Assembly (NCBI GenBank): GCA_018266775.1
Contig: JAFDZS010000007.1
Coordinates: 186,001-250,000, forward strand
Direction: 5' to 3'
DNA from: Bacteroidota bacterium
GTDB taxonomy: Bacteria > Bacteroidota > Bacteroidia > Chitinophagales > Chitinophagaceae
Length of the DNA: 64,000 nt
Part shown: one piece after another, positions 7,287 through 16,888 of the stretch
How the letters are laid out: every line of letters starts with the position of its first letter
Position numbering within the stretch: position 1 is the stretch's first letter
Program-made: the position numbers and the translations under genes
Notes under the pieces: generated by a model
The model's input: the letters and a program-made list of their open reading frames with translations, nothing else
What the model was told of the DNA's origin: nothing
The model's database searches: none

Positions 7287-10235
7287 GTGCTGAAAAAGAT
7301 TTGCTGTATCATACTCTCGGCTTGCTTTACTGTAAGTGCCACTGCCCAGGCAGGAACCAATGCTGTGCTCTATACCCTCACTGAAAAAGATGGCCTGACA
7401 GATAACGTAGCTAATTGCTTTTTCCAGGACAGTTGCGGGGTGATGTGGATAGGCACCAATTACGGGTTAAACAGTTTTGATGGCTCGGTAATTACAACTT
7501 TTCGTTCCGGAACTGCACCCGGCACACTACCAGATAATGCTATCAACGATATCAGGGAAGATGAACACAGGACTTTGTGGATTGCTACAGGCAATGGCTT
7601 GGCAAGCTATAGCCTCAACCAACATTCGTTTATGGTTTTCCGTTACGATTCCAATAACGCCGTTTTAAACCGTTACTACAGCATTGCAATAAATGGAAAC
7701 AACATTTACATTGCTACAGAAGAAGGCTTGCTGTTATTTAATATCCCAGCTAAAAAATTCAGCCTTTACAAAAGCAAAGACGGGGCCGCTAACCGTATCA
7801 CAAAAATTTTTATTGATCACCAGAAAAAAATCTGGTTGGGTACTTATGCCGGGCTTTGGCAATTTAATAGCAGCACCAATACTTTTGTTCCTTTCGATAC
7901 TCCGGCAAATGATCCCCAATATGATGAACTGGTTACTGACATCCTGGAAGACCATAGCGGCCAATTATGGTTTGGTTGCTGGAATAAAGGTTTGAAAAAA
8001 TGGAATGCGGCATCTGGAAATATTGAATCGCTGCTGAATTGGAAAAACAGCAACGGTAATATAACCAGTATTGCCGAACAAAAAAATGCTGATGGCCATT
8101 ATAGTCTTTGGCAAACCGCCGGTTTATGTAAACCGGACAGTACCCTGCATACTTTTGTTTACCTTGAAAACGGGCATAAACCCATAACCGGTAACCGGTT
8201 GTATTGTGACAGGAATAATGTGCTGTGGATTTCCACCAACGAAGGAGTCAAAATATATAATCCTGCAAAACAGTATTTTCATACCACCATTCTTTCATCG
8301 TATGTACCACTTACTTCACAGGGTATTGCATTATACCCGATGAAAAACGAGTTTTTACTGGGTGGCGAAGGTGGTACTGCTCTCATTCTTTTTTCTGATT
8401 CAGTCAAACTCATCAAAAATTATTCAGCTTCCGTTTCCAACGGCGCTGCTATTATGTTCATTACAAGAGATACTAAAGATCAGTTTTGGCTTTGCAGCTC
8501 CAACGGGTTATTTATATTTGATTCGTCTTTAAAGAAAAAAGAGTGGCTAATACATAACGATAAAGACTACACGTCATTACCCAAAAACTTTCTGAATTAT
8601 GTTTTGCACCGTAAAGATGGCAGCACATGGATATTACCATGGCGCAAAGGCGTATGGACAATGGACTTAGCCAACAAAAAATTTTACCGGGTTACAACAA
8701 CAAAAGGAGACACACTTTTACCATCGAGCAATTTATCCAAAGCGTTGGAAGATGTGAACGGCAATATCTGGATCAGCGATTTCAGCGGCGGCATTTTTAA
8801 ATATAAACCTTCAACCGGCGCAGTAAAAAATTTAATCCGGCAAAGACGTTTCTCCAACGAATACCTGGCCAAAAATAAATTGTGGACCGTAAGTTCATAT
8901 GAGGTTTTTGCTGTGGACATTTCAACTGACAGTGTGGAGCGTTATCCATTGCCCGAAGGAAAAAATAAATACGAGTACGATTTTATACCTGATCAAAACG
9001 GGTGGTTGTGGATTGCAACAAAAACCGGGTTACTGGCCTTTAATACCAGTACCAAACAATTCAAAAGTTTTACGGCAGATGATGGCTTATACAATAACGA
9101 CCTGGATATAAATTTTGCTATACTGTCTGATGGTAACATCCTCATGGCTTCTGGTACCACTGCGGTTACATTTTCGCCTTCGATAGTTCAGCAGGAAGTT
9201 ACTCCCCCACACCTTATTTTCACTGCTGCTAAAACAGATGAAAAAGAAGTATCTGATACTGGCGGTGTGCTCACCTTTTCATGGAATGAAAAAAGCATAC
9301 AGTTTAACTGGGCATTACTTAACTACTCCAACCCGTTAGGCAATTTGTATTATTATAAACTCGATGGTATCGACCGCAGCTGGCAATTTGCCGGTAACAG
9401 GGGGCAGGTAATTTTTAACAGCCTTGAGCCCGGAAGTTATCTTTTTCATTATAAGGGCGCCACATCAGATGGAGTAATGAGTGAGGAAAAAACGATCCGT
9501 ATCATCATCCGTCCGCCCTTCTGGAAAACATGGTGGTTTATTTTGCTGAGTATTTCATGCATTGCCGCGTTATTTTATGCTGCAGTAAAATACATCTCTC
9601 AACGTAACCTGAAAGAACAACTATTATTACTGGAAAAAGAACAGGCAGTTGAAAAAGAACGCAACCGCATCAGCCGTGATATGCATGATGAACTCGGCAG
9701 CGGCCTTACCAAAATTGCCATTCTTACAGAAGTAATTAAAACAACTCAAGAGGGTAATGAACACATTGATAAGATCAGTGAAACAGCCCGTGGCCTGGTA
9801 GATAACCTGGATGAAATGGTTTGGGCATTAAATCCTCAAAATGATTCGCTGGATAAACTGGCTGCTTATATTGCCGAATACGCCAACCAGTTTATGGATG
9901 GCTCGGGCATCGATTGCAACATTACATTACCGGATGAAATCAGTCCACTGTATATCAGTGAAGAAAAACGGCGCAATCTTTTTATGGTGGTAAAAGAATT
10001 TTTGAACAATACGATTAAACACAGTGGTGCCAAAAACGTATGGGTACAGTTAAAACAATTCAATCAACACTTCGAGTTGTTATTACAGGACGATGGGCAT
10101 GGTTTTGATATAAATCAGACCAGTGAAACAGGAAATGGTTTGAAGAATATACAACAACGTATTGCAGGTATTGGGGGCACCGCAGTATTTGACAGTAGTG
10201 ATAAAGGAACCAGCCTGCAGATTAAGATCGTGTAA
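7287..10235 (+). CDS. Periplasmic beta-propeller sensor histidine kinase (HisKA_3 type)
   Basis: 982 residues from a GTG at 7287, giving a signal peptide (MLKKICCIILSACFTVSATAQ). Residues about 25-660 are Reg_prop repeats (recurring 'lWIgT..GL..f') forming two propellers; a Y_Y_Y domain follows (about 685-735), then one membrane helix (about 748-770) and a cytoplasmic kinase. The phospho-accepting His lies in 'DMHDELGSGL' (about residue 800); the ATPase has the N-box 'VKEFLNNTIKHSGA', 'DDGHGFD' and 'GNGLKNIQQR'. It lacks the receiver and AraC domains of hybrid SusR-type sensors, so output must pass to the regulator 67 nt downstream. Ligand unknown. Confidence 0.93.
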   Translation: MLKKICCIILSACFTVSATAQAGTNAVLYTLTEKDGLTDNVANCFFQDSCGVMWIGTNYGLNSFDGSVITTFRSGTAPGTLPDNAINDIREDEHRTLWIATGNGLASYSLNQHSFMVFRYDSNNAVLNRYYSIAINGNNIYIATEEGLLLFNIPAKKFSLYKSKDGAANRITKIFIDHQKKIWLGTYAGLWQFNSSTNTFVPFDTPANDPQYDELVTDILEDHSGQLWFGCWNKGLKKWNAASGNIESLLNWKNSNGNITSIAEQKNADGHYSLWQTAGLCKPDSTLHTFVYLENGHKPITGNRLYCDRNNVLWISTNEGVKIYNPAKQYFHTTILSSYVPLTSQGIALYPMKNEFLLGGEGGTALILFSDSVKLIKNYSASVSNGAAIMFITRDTKDQFWLCSSNGLFIFDSSLKKKEWLIHNDKDYTSLPKNFLNYVLHRKDGSTWILPWRKGVWTMDLANKKFYRVTTTKGDTLLPSSNLSKALEDVNGNIWISDFSGGIFKYKPSTGAVKNLIRQRRFSNEYLAKNKLWTVSSYEVFAVDISTDSVERYPLPEGKNKYEYDFIPDQNGWLWIATKTGLLAFNTSTKQFKSFTADDGLYNNDLDINFAILSDGNILMASGTTAVTFSPSIVQQEVTPPHLIFTAAKTDEKEVSDTGGVLTFSWNEKSIQFNWALLNYSNPLGNLYYYKLDGIDRSWQFAGNRGQVIFNSLEPGSYLFHYKGATSDGVMSEEKTIRIIIRPPFWKTWWFILLSISCIAALFYAAVKYISQRNLKEQLLLLEKEQAVEKERNRISRDMHDELGSGLTKIAILTEVIKTTQEGNEHIDKISETARGLVDNLDEMVWALNPQNDSLDKLAAYIAEYANQFMDGSGIDCNITLPDEISPLYISEEKRRNLFMVVKEFLNNTIKHSGAKNVWVQLKQFNQHFELLLQDDGHGFDINQTSETGNGLKNIQQRIAGIGGTAVFDSSDKGTSLQIKIV

Positions 10236-10302
10236 TGCACCTACTACTAATTTACCATTAGTACGGTAAGCGCAAAAGCAATTCATCATTTACATTTGTA
10301 TT

Positions 10303-10926
10303 ATGGCAATTAAAGTAGCAATAGCTGAAGATATAGATGACATCCGCAATGGATTGCACCTTATCATTAATGCCACTGAAGGATTTGAATGTGATTGCAT
10401 TTGCCGTAACGGCCATGAAGCCATTGAAAAAATTCCTGCCTGTCAACCCGATGTGGTATTAATGGATATTAACATGCCGGGCATTAATGGAGTGGAAGCT
10501 GTACGAATATTAAAATCGAAGATGCCCGGCACACAATTTATGATGTGTACCATTTATGAAGAAGATGAGCATGTGTTTGAAAGTTTAAAAGCGGGCGCCA
10601 CCGGTTATATTTTAAAAAAAACGCCACCAGCCAGATTGCTGGAAGCTATTCAGGAAATTTACCAGGGTGGCAGCCCGATGAGCAGCACCATTGCCCGTAA
10701 GGTAATGACTTCATTCAGCGATCAGCAGGTGCACCAGCCTGTAGATGATCTTACTGCAAGAGAACGTGAAATTCTGCAGCAACTCAGCCGTGGCCTTCAA
10801 TATAAAAACATCGCTGCCAATCTCTCATTAAGTACCGAAACCATACGCACCCACATCCGTAACATTTATGAAAAACTGCAGGTGCATACCAAAGATGAAG
10901 CCCTGCGTAAAGCCTATAAAAGCTAA
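10303..10926 (+). CDS. NarL/FixJ-family response regulator
   Basis: 207 residues. Receiver domain at 1-120 with acidic pocket (Glu9, Asp10), phospho-acceptor Asp55 in 'VVLMDINMPG' and Lys in 'YILKKTPP'. A LuxR-type helix-turn-helix lies at about 145-205 ('LTAREREILQQLSRGL', 'ETIRTHIRNIYEKL'). It is the evident partner of the preceding kinase. The six exported-protein genes beginning 100 nt downstream are candidate targets by position only. Confidence 0.95.
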   Translation: MAIKVAIAEDIDDIRNGLHLIINATEGFECDCICRNGHEAIEKIPACQPDVVLMDINMPGINGVEAVRILKSKMPGTQFMMCTIYEEDEHVFESLKAGATGYILKKTPPARLLEAIQEIYQGGSPMSSTIARKVMTSFSDQQVHQPVDDLTAREREILQQLSRGLQYKNIAANLSLSTETIRTHIRNIYEKLQVHTKDEALRKAYKS

Positions 10927-11026
10927 CCTTTATCTATACCGCAAACCGGTTACCACTCTTTTACTACTCTCTGCGTATTGCTGAATATGCTGCAACACAA
11001 TAGGTTTACACCATTAAAACCTGAGT

Positions 11027-12043
11027 ATGAAACATCTTGCCTTATTTCTTTTCTTAACCATTCCTCTTTTTACCATTGCCCAGGAAATTGATGCTTATAA
11101 AAATTACAATTTCATAGCCGGTGAAAAAACATTGTTTGAAGACAATTTTATTTACAGCAAAACTGAAAAGCCTTTGAACAAATGGTCATTGCTGGGCGGT
11201 AAAGCTTCTTTGTTCCAGCAAGACAGTACATTCTGCATGAGTGTGGATGAATACTATACAAAACTAAAACCGGTATTGTTTAAAACAAAACAACTGCCAG
11301 ACAGTTTTTCTATTGAATATGACACCTGGTTAGATAATGGTTACGACGGTAACCCGGGCATAGAAATTCACCTGGCAAACGGAGACCGTGAAATTATTAT
11401 CACACCTAATAAACACGACTTGTCTGTATCTTATCCCAACGATGGAAGAGCCTCTAAAGACAACCCGGAACCTTATTTTGGTGAAAATAAATTTTACGAC
11501 AGGTGGGTACATATTTCAATTTCGGTATACAAAAAACAATTAATGATTTATTTGGATCAGTACCCTATGATCGATCTTGCTGACTGCAGATTGCAACCTC
11601 AAAATATTATCGTTACAGGTAACACATCGCAAAGCATGAAAATTTTGTTGAAAAATTTTCGTGTGGCAACAGGTTTTCCCCAAAAGATAAAATTAGACAA
11701 TGGAAAATTTATTACACGTGGAATCAAGTTTGATGTAAACAAGGCAACAGTGAAACCGGAAAGCATTACGATTCTTAAAATGGTACAGCAATTCCTGGCT
11801 GAAAATCCTGCTGTAACTTTTGAAATTGGCGGCCATACAGATGGTGATGGCAATGATGGATACAACATGACTTTATCACAACAACGTGCAGATGCAGTAA
11901 AAAGCCAACTGGTAAAAATGGGTATTGATGGGGCACGCCTCACTACCAAAGGGTATGGCAAAACCAAGCCCATATCAGACAATACCACACCTGAAGGTAA
12001 GGCCAACAACCGCAGGGTGGAATTTGTAAAAACCAATAAATAA
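11027..12043 (+). CDS. OmpA-family lipoglycan-binding protein with N-terminal LamG-like domain
   Basis: 338 residues. Signal peptide (ending near 'TIAQ'), a beta-rich N-terminal domain (about 35-215) resembling concanavalin-like/LamG folds ('SIEYDTWLDN', 'RWVHISISVYKKQLMIYLDQYP'), then an OmpA C-terminal peptidoglycan-binding domain (about 225-336) with 'GGHTDGDGNDGYNMTLSQQRA' region and 'NNRRVEF'. It should sit in the periplasm bound to peptidoglycan. No transmembrane barrel is present, so it is not classical OmpA. Confidence 0.88.
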   Translation: MKHLALFLFLTIPLFTIAQEIDAYKNYNFIAGEKTLFEDNFIYSKTEKPLNKWSLLGGKASLFQQDSTFCMSVDEYYTKLKPVLFKTKQLPDSFSIEYDTWLDNGYDGNPGIEIHLANGDREIIITPNKHDLSVSYPNDGRASKDNPEPYFGENKFYDRWVHISISVYKKQLMIYLDQYPMIDLADCRLQPQNIIVTGNTSQSMKILLKNFRVATGFPQKIKLDNGKFITRGIKFDVNKATVKPESITILKMVQQFLAENPAVTFEIGGHTDGDGNDGYNMTLSQQRADAVKSQLVKMGIDGARLTTKGYGKTKPISDNTTPEGKANNRRVEFVKTNK

Positions 12044-12054
12044 TACCTGTCCCG

Positions 12055-12075
12055 GGCCGGGTATTTTTCCCGGCC
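12055..12075 (+). terminator. Hairpin after the OmpA-family gene
   Basis: 7-bp GC stem GGCCGGG/CCCGGCC with a TATTTTT loop, starting 12 nt after the stop codon. The T-rich stretch is in the loop rather than after the stem, so it may be a weak terminator or a processing hairpin. Confidence 0.45.
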
Positions 12076-12121
12076 TCATATTCTTTCTATATAAATTCAG
12101 CAGTTCATTCAATTTACCATT

Positions 12122-12739
12122 ATGAAATGGCTTATTATCATCATGCTTTCTTTTGCAGGTTTAGTTGCACATGCGCAACAATACCCCAATAGTGATTTTA
12201 AAAAATGGAATGAATACGGCTGCCCCGAAAACTGGAACTGTAATAATGATGCAGACTGTAAAGGGAAAGTAGCCATCGCAGATAAAACAAAAGGCGGCGT
12301 AAAACTTATAGTGATGCACTGTTTCGATCCCAAAAGGGATGAACGCAGCAATAACGTCAACCTGAGTTATGATGATATGAGTGTCAAGATTCCCAAAGGG
12401 AAAAAGGTGAAAATTTCATTTGATTATACTTATGTACCTGCAGGCGAGGACGCAGCATACATTAAACTGGATGCTGATTTTGATGACCTGCCTGATAATG
12501 TATCGCCTTCATTTATATATGGCGCTAATGATAAAGGCATTTTAAAATCCGGCAGCAATATTCATGTTGATTGTTACCTGGCCTACTCTGTTAACCTGGT
12601 GAAAAGCTTTATTGCGCCGCAGTCACTTTCAGCTGCTTCACTACGCACCACATTCGGTATTATGCCTGCTGACAACACCACTGATGTTCATAAAGGCACC
12701 ACACTAATTATTCATCACATCAAATTTGAATTGGAATAA
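12122..12739 (+). CDS. Exported protein of unknown function, beta-sandwich type
   Basis: 205 residues. Signal peptide (MKWLIIIMLSFAGLVAHAQ) and then 'YPNSDFKKWNEYGCPENWNC', the pattern (x-N-x-D-F-x-x-W ... P-x-x-W) found at the start of Bacteroidota carbohydrate-binding-like beta-sandwich domains. Four cysteines fall in the first part of the mature protein, suggesting disulfides. No catalytic motif and no T9SS C-terminal signal seen. Its stop is 2 nt before the next ATG, so they are co-transcribed. Function not recognised. Confidence 0.8.
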   Translation: MKWLIIIMLSFAGLVAHAQQYPNSDFKKWNEYGCPENWNCNNDADCKGKVAIADKTKGGVKLIVMHCFDPKRDERSNNVNLSYDDMSVKIPKGKKVKISFDYTYVPAGEDAAYIKLDADFDDLPDNVSPSFIYGANDKGILKSGSNIHVDCYLAYSVNLVKSFIAPQSLSAASLRTTFGIMPADNTTDVHKGTTLIIHHIKFELE

Positions 12740-12741
12740 CA

Positions 12742-13725
12742 ATGAAAAAAATATTCTTTTTTAGCGCCACCATGCTGTTATGGTACAATAGTTACGCCCA
12801 GGATAATAATTATGGTGTAAAAGGTTTCTTTCCACAAACAATGGCTGTTACGGATTCATCACCCGTTAACTATAATGGCATCAAAGCCGGTTATGAAATA
12901 AAATCTATTGATCTCGATAGTAAAAAAGACAACCAGGGTAAATACAAGATTACGTTTTATGTCACCAATACTTCTACTGAGGCAAAGATCATGTACCAGA
13001 GTACAACCTTCATGGGGCACTCGGGTCCTATCAGTAACAATTTTGCATTGTTCAAATGCCTGAATGCTACTGGCGCAAGGTTTACCAATAAAATGTGCAC
13101 GATGGAATTGCAGCCCTGCCGCATGAATGCAAAAGTGGAGGATAAAGACTGTAACGGCAAAACCACTGTTAACTCGCGGCAGGTGGAAATTGGGTACTGG
13201 ATCAAACCCGGTGAAACCGTTTCAAAAACTTACCCGATGTATGTACCGCAAAATGAGAAACCGAATATCACAGTAACATTTAATCCGGAGGTGGCCAACC
13301 AAACCGGCATCATGATGAATGGCGGCAACAATACTGTTCAACTCAATAATAGTAACGCATTTGTGCACATAAAAAACTTTGCATTCAATACTTACCTCAA
13401 CAATCAAAGCGGTAACCTGCAATGCACCACCATTGAAAACGGCTGGTGGAGTGCGGAATGGCAAATGATTCCTGTACAGGGAACAGAAAATTTTTACATC
13501 GTAAACCATTGGAAGAATACGTACCTCAGCGGTAACGGAAGCTGGTTAACAGATAATATGAATGCCCCGGAATCAATGTGGACGGTGCAGGAAAGCAGTA
13601 CGCCCAATGTGTACTATATCAAAAATATAAGTAACAGTGCAAGATTATTTGTGGATGGCGGCATGCTCAAACTCAGCAGCAGCTTTATCAGCAATGACAA
13701 TTCTTCTAAATGGCTTATTCAATAA
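12742..13725 (+). CDS. Exported protein with C-terminal beta-trefoil (ricin-like) domain
   Basis: 327 residues with a signal peptide (ending 'NSYAQ'). Residues about 20-195 form an unrecognised beta-rich domain with several cysteines. Residues about 205-327 contain three sequence repeats, each opening with an I-x-N strand ('VHIKNFAF', 'FYIVNHWK', 'YYIKNISN') and closing on a tryptophan ('AEWQMIP', 'SMWTVQ', 'SKWLIQ'), the three-fold pattern of a beta-trefoil such as RICIN or fascin. It probably binds a carbohydrate or another surface ligand; this is inferred from the fold pattern only. Confidence 0.78.
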   Translation: MKKIFFFSATMLLWYNSYAQDNNYGVKGFFPQTMAVTDSSPVNYNGIKAGYEIKSIDLDSKKDNQGKYKITFYVTNTSTEAKIMYQSTTFMGHSGPISNNFALFKCLNATGARFTNKMCTMELQPCRMNAKVEDKDCNGKTTVNSRQVEIGYWIKPGETVSKTYPMYVPQNEKPNITVTFNPEVANQTGIMMNGGNNTVQLNNSNAFVHIKNFAFNTYLNNQSGNLQCTTIENGWWSAEWQMIPVQGTENFYIVNHWKNTYLSGNGSWLTDNMNAPESMWTVQESSTPNVYYIKNISNSARLFVDGGMLKLSSSFISNDNSSKWLIQ

Positions 13726-13812
13726 TGTTTTACAGCTAAAACATTATTACTGCAATCAAATAAAATATTTATTGCGATCCTGATTTTTATTACAGACATA
13801 AATCTTATTAAG

Positions 13813-14394
13813 ATGAAAACAATAGTATCTGTGTTATTAATGATGTGCTGCTTTGCTTCAGCAGCCCAACGTTCGACTGCAAAAAAAACATCAAAGCCCG
13901 TTCCCAAAATCATACTGCCTCCTAAAAAAGGCATTGACCCTGCCGCGAGCGTTATCAGTATCGTCATTGATTACAACGGGGAAAAAACTACAATACTCAA
14001 TACACAATTTGAAACGTGGGGCGGCACCACCATGCCTAACGGTACCGGAAAAGCGATTATTTTATCTTATGGCGCCAGCAACAGTAAAAAAAATGATGCC
14101 AGCTTTAACTGGATGTTTACCATACCACAGGCTGAAATAGGAAATTATACTATTGGCGAGAAAACTGGTGACGGAGGCCCTGCTGCAAGCCTTCAATTCT
14201 CCACAACAGCTTTTCCAAAAATACCAATGTTCCTGTGCAAAAGCGGAGGTATAACCATCAGTGACTGCCCATTGCCTGGTGGTTTTGTAAAAGGCACATT
14301 CAATGTTGTGCTGGAAGGTGGCGTGAATACAGATGGCGTGATAGAAACAAGTCCATACAATGTAAGTGGAAACTTCAGCATTTTAAGACAATAA
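13813..14394 (+). CDS. Exported protein with DUF6252-like C-terminal module
   Basis: 193 residues. Signal peptide (ending 'SAAQ'), a short basic proline-rich stretch, then a beta-rich domain ending in 'GGITISDCPLPGGFVKGTF' and a final 'YNVSGNFSILRQ'. This G-x-(I/V)-x-G-x-F ... G-x-F ending recurs in the next two proteins and recalls DUF6252-type Bacteroidota envelope proteins. Function unknown. The 87-nt upstream gap is AT-rich and may hold its own promoter. Confidence 0.8.
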   Translation: MKTIVSVLLMMCCFASAAQRSTAKKTSKPVPKIILPPKKGIDPAASVISIVIDYNGEKTTILNTQFETWGGTTMPNGTGKAIILSYGASNSKKNDASFNWMFTIPQAEIGNYTIGEKTGDGGPAASLQFSTTAFPKIPMFLCKSGGITISDCPLPGGFVKGTFNVVLEGGVNTDGVIETSPYNVSGNFSILRQ

Positions 14395-14426
14395 AATATT
14401 TATTCTTCAGTATAAAAATCACCAAC

Positions 14427-15770
14427 ATGAAATACGGTATTATCATTGCTTCATTTTTACTGCTTACCCCTTCTTCTTATGCCCAACGGCCTTCTACAAA
14501 GGCAGAGCATGACGAAGATGCAAGAGTATTACAGATCATCTCTTCTTCCATGCCTAAAGACATTGCAGAAGCACCAGACCCAGACGAAAGGAGTAATAAT
14601 GGAATCGGCGGCAATTCTTCTGACCTCAGTGGCATCAGCGGATTCCATAATAATATGAATTTTGCCACACGCAATACTTTTGAACATTATTATAAAGCCG
14701 ATTACAACTTTAAAAAAATTCCTGATGAACTGGCTGCCGAATTAAATCCCATCATCAACCAGGCAAAAGACAAAACGGATGTTGCTTCACTGGAAGCCAT
14801 TTATAAAATCAGCAACTGCACCATTATTGTGAGTGTGAACCAATTTAACGAGGGTAACGAAATTCATTCCTTTTATCCAATCGCCGCTTTTAAATCGCCT
14901 TATTCCAATGTGGCATTCCGCGATAATAAAGGCTATGAAACTATTTTATTTTTTGGCGCCTGCAAACCTGTGCTTTCATCTGAAGATGGTGAAGGCCCCG
15001 ATGGTAAACCCGGTAAAACGTACCGGGTGGAAGATAAAGCCAAACTGCAGATTGGAACTGTGATACAAACCATTGCCATCAGTATTGATGCACATCCCGC
15101 CATTGCTGCGTATATGCTGAAACACATGAACGTTGAAAAAATAAAAGCATTACTGGGCACTGGTAAATTCAGCGACGATGTAACAGAATCTGAACTGAAA
15201 AAATATTTTGCTGAAAAACCAGTAAAACCAGTGGTGCCGGGGATGAATGGCATTTCATTTACCTATGTTGATGAAGCCGGTAGGGAGCAGCAATTTAGTT
15301 TGCAGGGTGCACCACGGCCCATTCCCTCTGGTGGCGGTATACATGATTGCAGTGTGCTGGAAAACCACAATGAAAATGCCAAAGTATTGGAAAATGCAGA
15401 ATTACGAATAGATCTTGCAGATAAAAAGTATGAATTTATTGTAAATATCACTGTACCCATAGTTCGTACAACCGGCGAAGTTACCGCCACCTATCAAAGC
15501 GATCACGATTACCTGGTGATGTGGAGCGCTAACCTGGTCAACAGTAATAAGGAACACCTTATACTCTTCCCTGATGAGATACATATAAAAGTAACGAAAT
15601 GGGCACCAGTTGGCGATTTTATTGAAGGCACTTTTTATGGTACCGCCACATCATCTGATCCCAAAGACCCCAATGGCTCTCCTAATACGGCATTAAAATA
15701 TACCATCAAAAATGGCAAATTCAAAATGCGACGGATTGAAGACATTATTCAAACACCGGGTTTACAATAA
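14427..15770 (+). CDS. Large exported protein of unknown function sharing the C-terminal module
   Basis: 447 residues, signal peptide ending 'SSYAQ'. The mature N-terminus is acidic and Ser/Gly-rich ('DPDERSNNGIGGNSSDLSGI'); the middle region (about 80-290) is not recognised. The last about 120 residues carry 'EIHIKVTKWAPVGDFIEGTF' and 'IKNGKFKMRR', matching the ends of its two neighbours. No catalytic motif noted. Probably a periplasmic or surface protein acting with them. Confidence 0.8.
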   Translation: MKYGIIIASFLLLTPSSYAQRPSTKAEHDEDARVLQIISSSMPKDIAEAPDPDERSNNGIGGNSSDLSGISGFHNNMNFATRNTFEHYYKADYNFKKIPDELAAELNPIINQAKDKTDVASLEAIYKISNCTIIVSVNQFNEGNEIHSFYPIAAFKSPYSNVAFRDNKGYETILFFGACKPVLSSEDGEGPDGKPGKTYRVEDKAKLQIGTVIQTIAISIDAHPAIAAYMLKHMNVEKIKALLGTGKFSDDVTESELKKYFAEKPVKPVVPGMNGISFTYVDEAGREQQFSLQGAPRPIPSGGGIHDCSVLENHNENAKVLENAELRIDLADKKYEFIVNITVPIVRTTGEVTATYQSDHDYLVMWSANLVNSNKEHLILFPDEIHIKVTKWAPVGDFIEGTFYGTATSSDPKDPNGSPNTALKYTIKNGKFKMRRIEDIIQTPGLQ

Positions 15771-15800
15771 CCTTTTACATCCCTTCTTAAAAAAATTTTT

Positions 15801-16883
15801 ATGAAAAAAATATGCTTCCTGTTACTGGTATTGAGCTGCCGTGTATCCCATGCGCAGAATGTTTTACCTGTTTATGACCCTGATCAATATGGCTTTGAGC
15901 CACAACCCGCCAACCTTTATCTGCAGGCCAGTAAAAATTTATGCGAACTGAATGAAACAATAAATGTAAATGTGCGTATGCTGATGACGGATAAGAATTC
16001 TGAAGTGCCGTATCATTTCGAATATAAATTCCGTGATTTTACAGATGCCCCCTGGCAGGTAGGCGATTTTAAAATTATCAGCGGCGGCGGCAGAATTATT
16101 ATGACTGATGGCAATGTGGCACAAATACAAATGCCTGCCACCATGCCTAAAGAAAAAGCGGTATTAGTGCAGGTAACCATGAAGCCCATTATACCCAAAT
16201 ATGCACAGGTACAACTATTCACCACCATCTACCTGGAAGATAACGACAATGTGTTTTATTTTAACTGCAGTTATTTAGGTATCAACAATGAAAAATATGT
16301 GGTGAAGTTTAATGGTGGAGCATTGGCAAATTCAGATGCCTCAGCAAAAAAAGCCATTGACAAAAACATTGCACAGGCCAAGAAAAAAGCAGGTGAATAC
16401 TCCATGAAAGCCGCTGCTGGTGAAGTAGCGGCCACATCTGCAGGTTTCGATTTATCCCAATTAACCAGTAATGCCAAGGCAATTTATGCACCCGACGATG
16501 ATGTAACTACTATTCTGTTCAACAGTGATAACATTGAAATGGTCAATGGTGTGAAAACAAGTTCGAAGAGAATGTACTCCATTGTATTGAGTTTTCCCGG
16601 AAAAACTACAGGTTCATTCAAAATAAAAGCCAATAAAAAAGTCACGGCAACCGTAACATTGCCCACCATTTACCCGGGTTATGCCTGTACCTGTGCAGAT
16701 GATCCTGATGATCCGCACCACCCTTCATGCCTGGGTGGTACTATTGAGATCACAAAATATAACGGTAAAGAAATTGAAGGACGGATAATGGGTTATCTGG
16801 AATCGCAGGATGGAACCAAAAACCCTCCACCAACATTTTACAGCACGCTTAATGGCAAATTCAAAGTGCAACTGGCCAACTGA
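15801..16883 (+). CDS. Exported protein of unknown function sharing the C-terminal module
   Basis: 360 residues, signal peptide ending 'VSHAQ'. Mature part starts with a tandem of beta-rich sequence (about 25-165), then an Ala/Lys-rich helical stretch (about 180-215, 'ASAKKAIDKNIAQAKKKAGE'), then a C-terminal domain with a Cys/Asp/His cluster ('ACTCADDPDDPHHPSC', a possible metal site) and the shared ending 'TIEITKYNGKEIEGR ... LNGKFKVQ'. Last gene of the exported-protein island; ends 5 nt from the convergent hydrolase gene. Confidence 0.8.
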   Translation: MKKICFLLLVLSCRVSHAQNVLPVYDPDQYGFEPQPANLYLQASKNLCELNETINVNVRMLMTDKNSEVPYHFEYKFRDFTDAPWQVGDFKIISGGGRIIMTDGNVAQIQMPATMPKEKAVLVQVTMKPIIPKYAQVQLFTTIYLEDNDNVFYFNCSYLGINNEKYVVKFNGGALANSDASAKKAIDKNIAQAKKKAGEYSMKAAAGEVAATSAGFDLSQLTSNAKAIYAPDDDVTTILFNSDNIEMVNGVKTSSKRMYSIVLSFPGKTTGSFKIKANKKVTATVTLPTIYPGYACTCADDPDDPHHPSCLGGTIEITKYNGKEIEGRIMGYLESQDGTKNPPPTFYSTLNGKFKVQLAN

Positions 16884-16888
16884 GCCGG

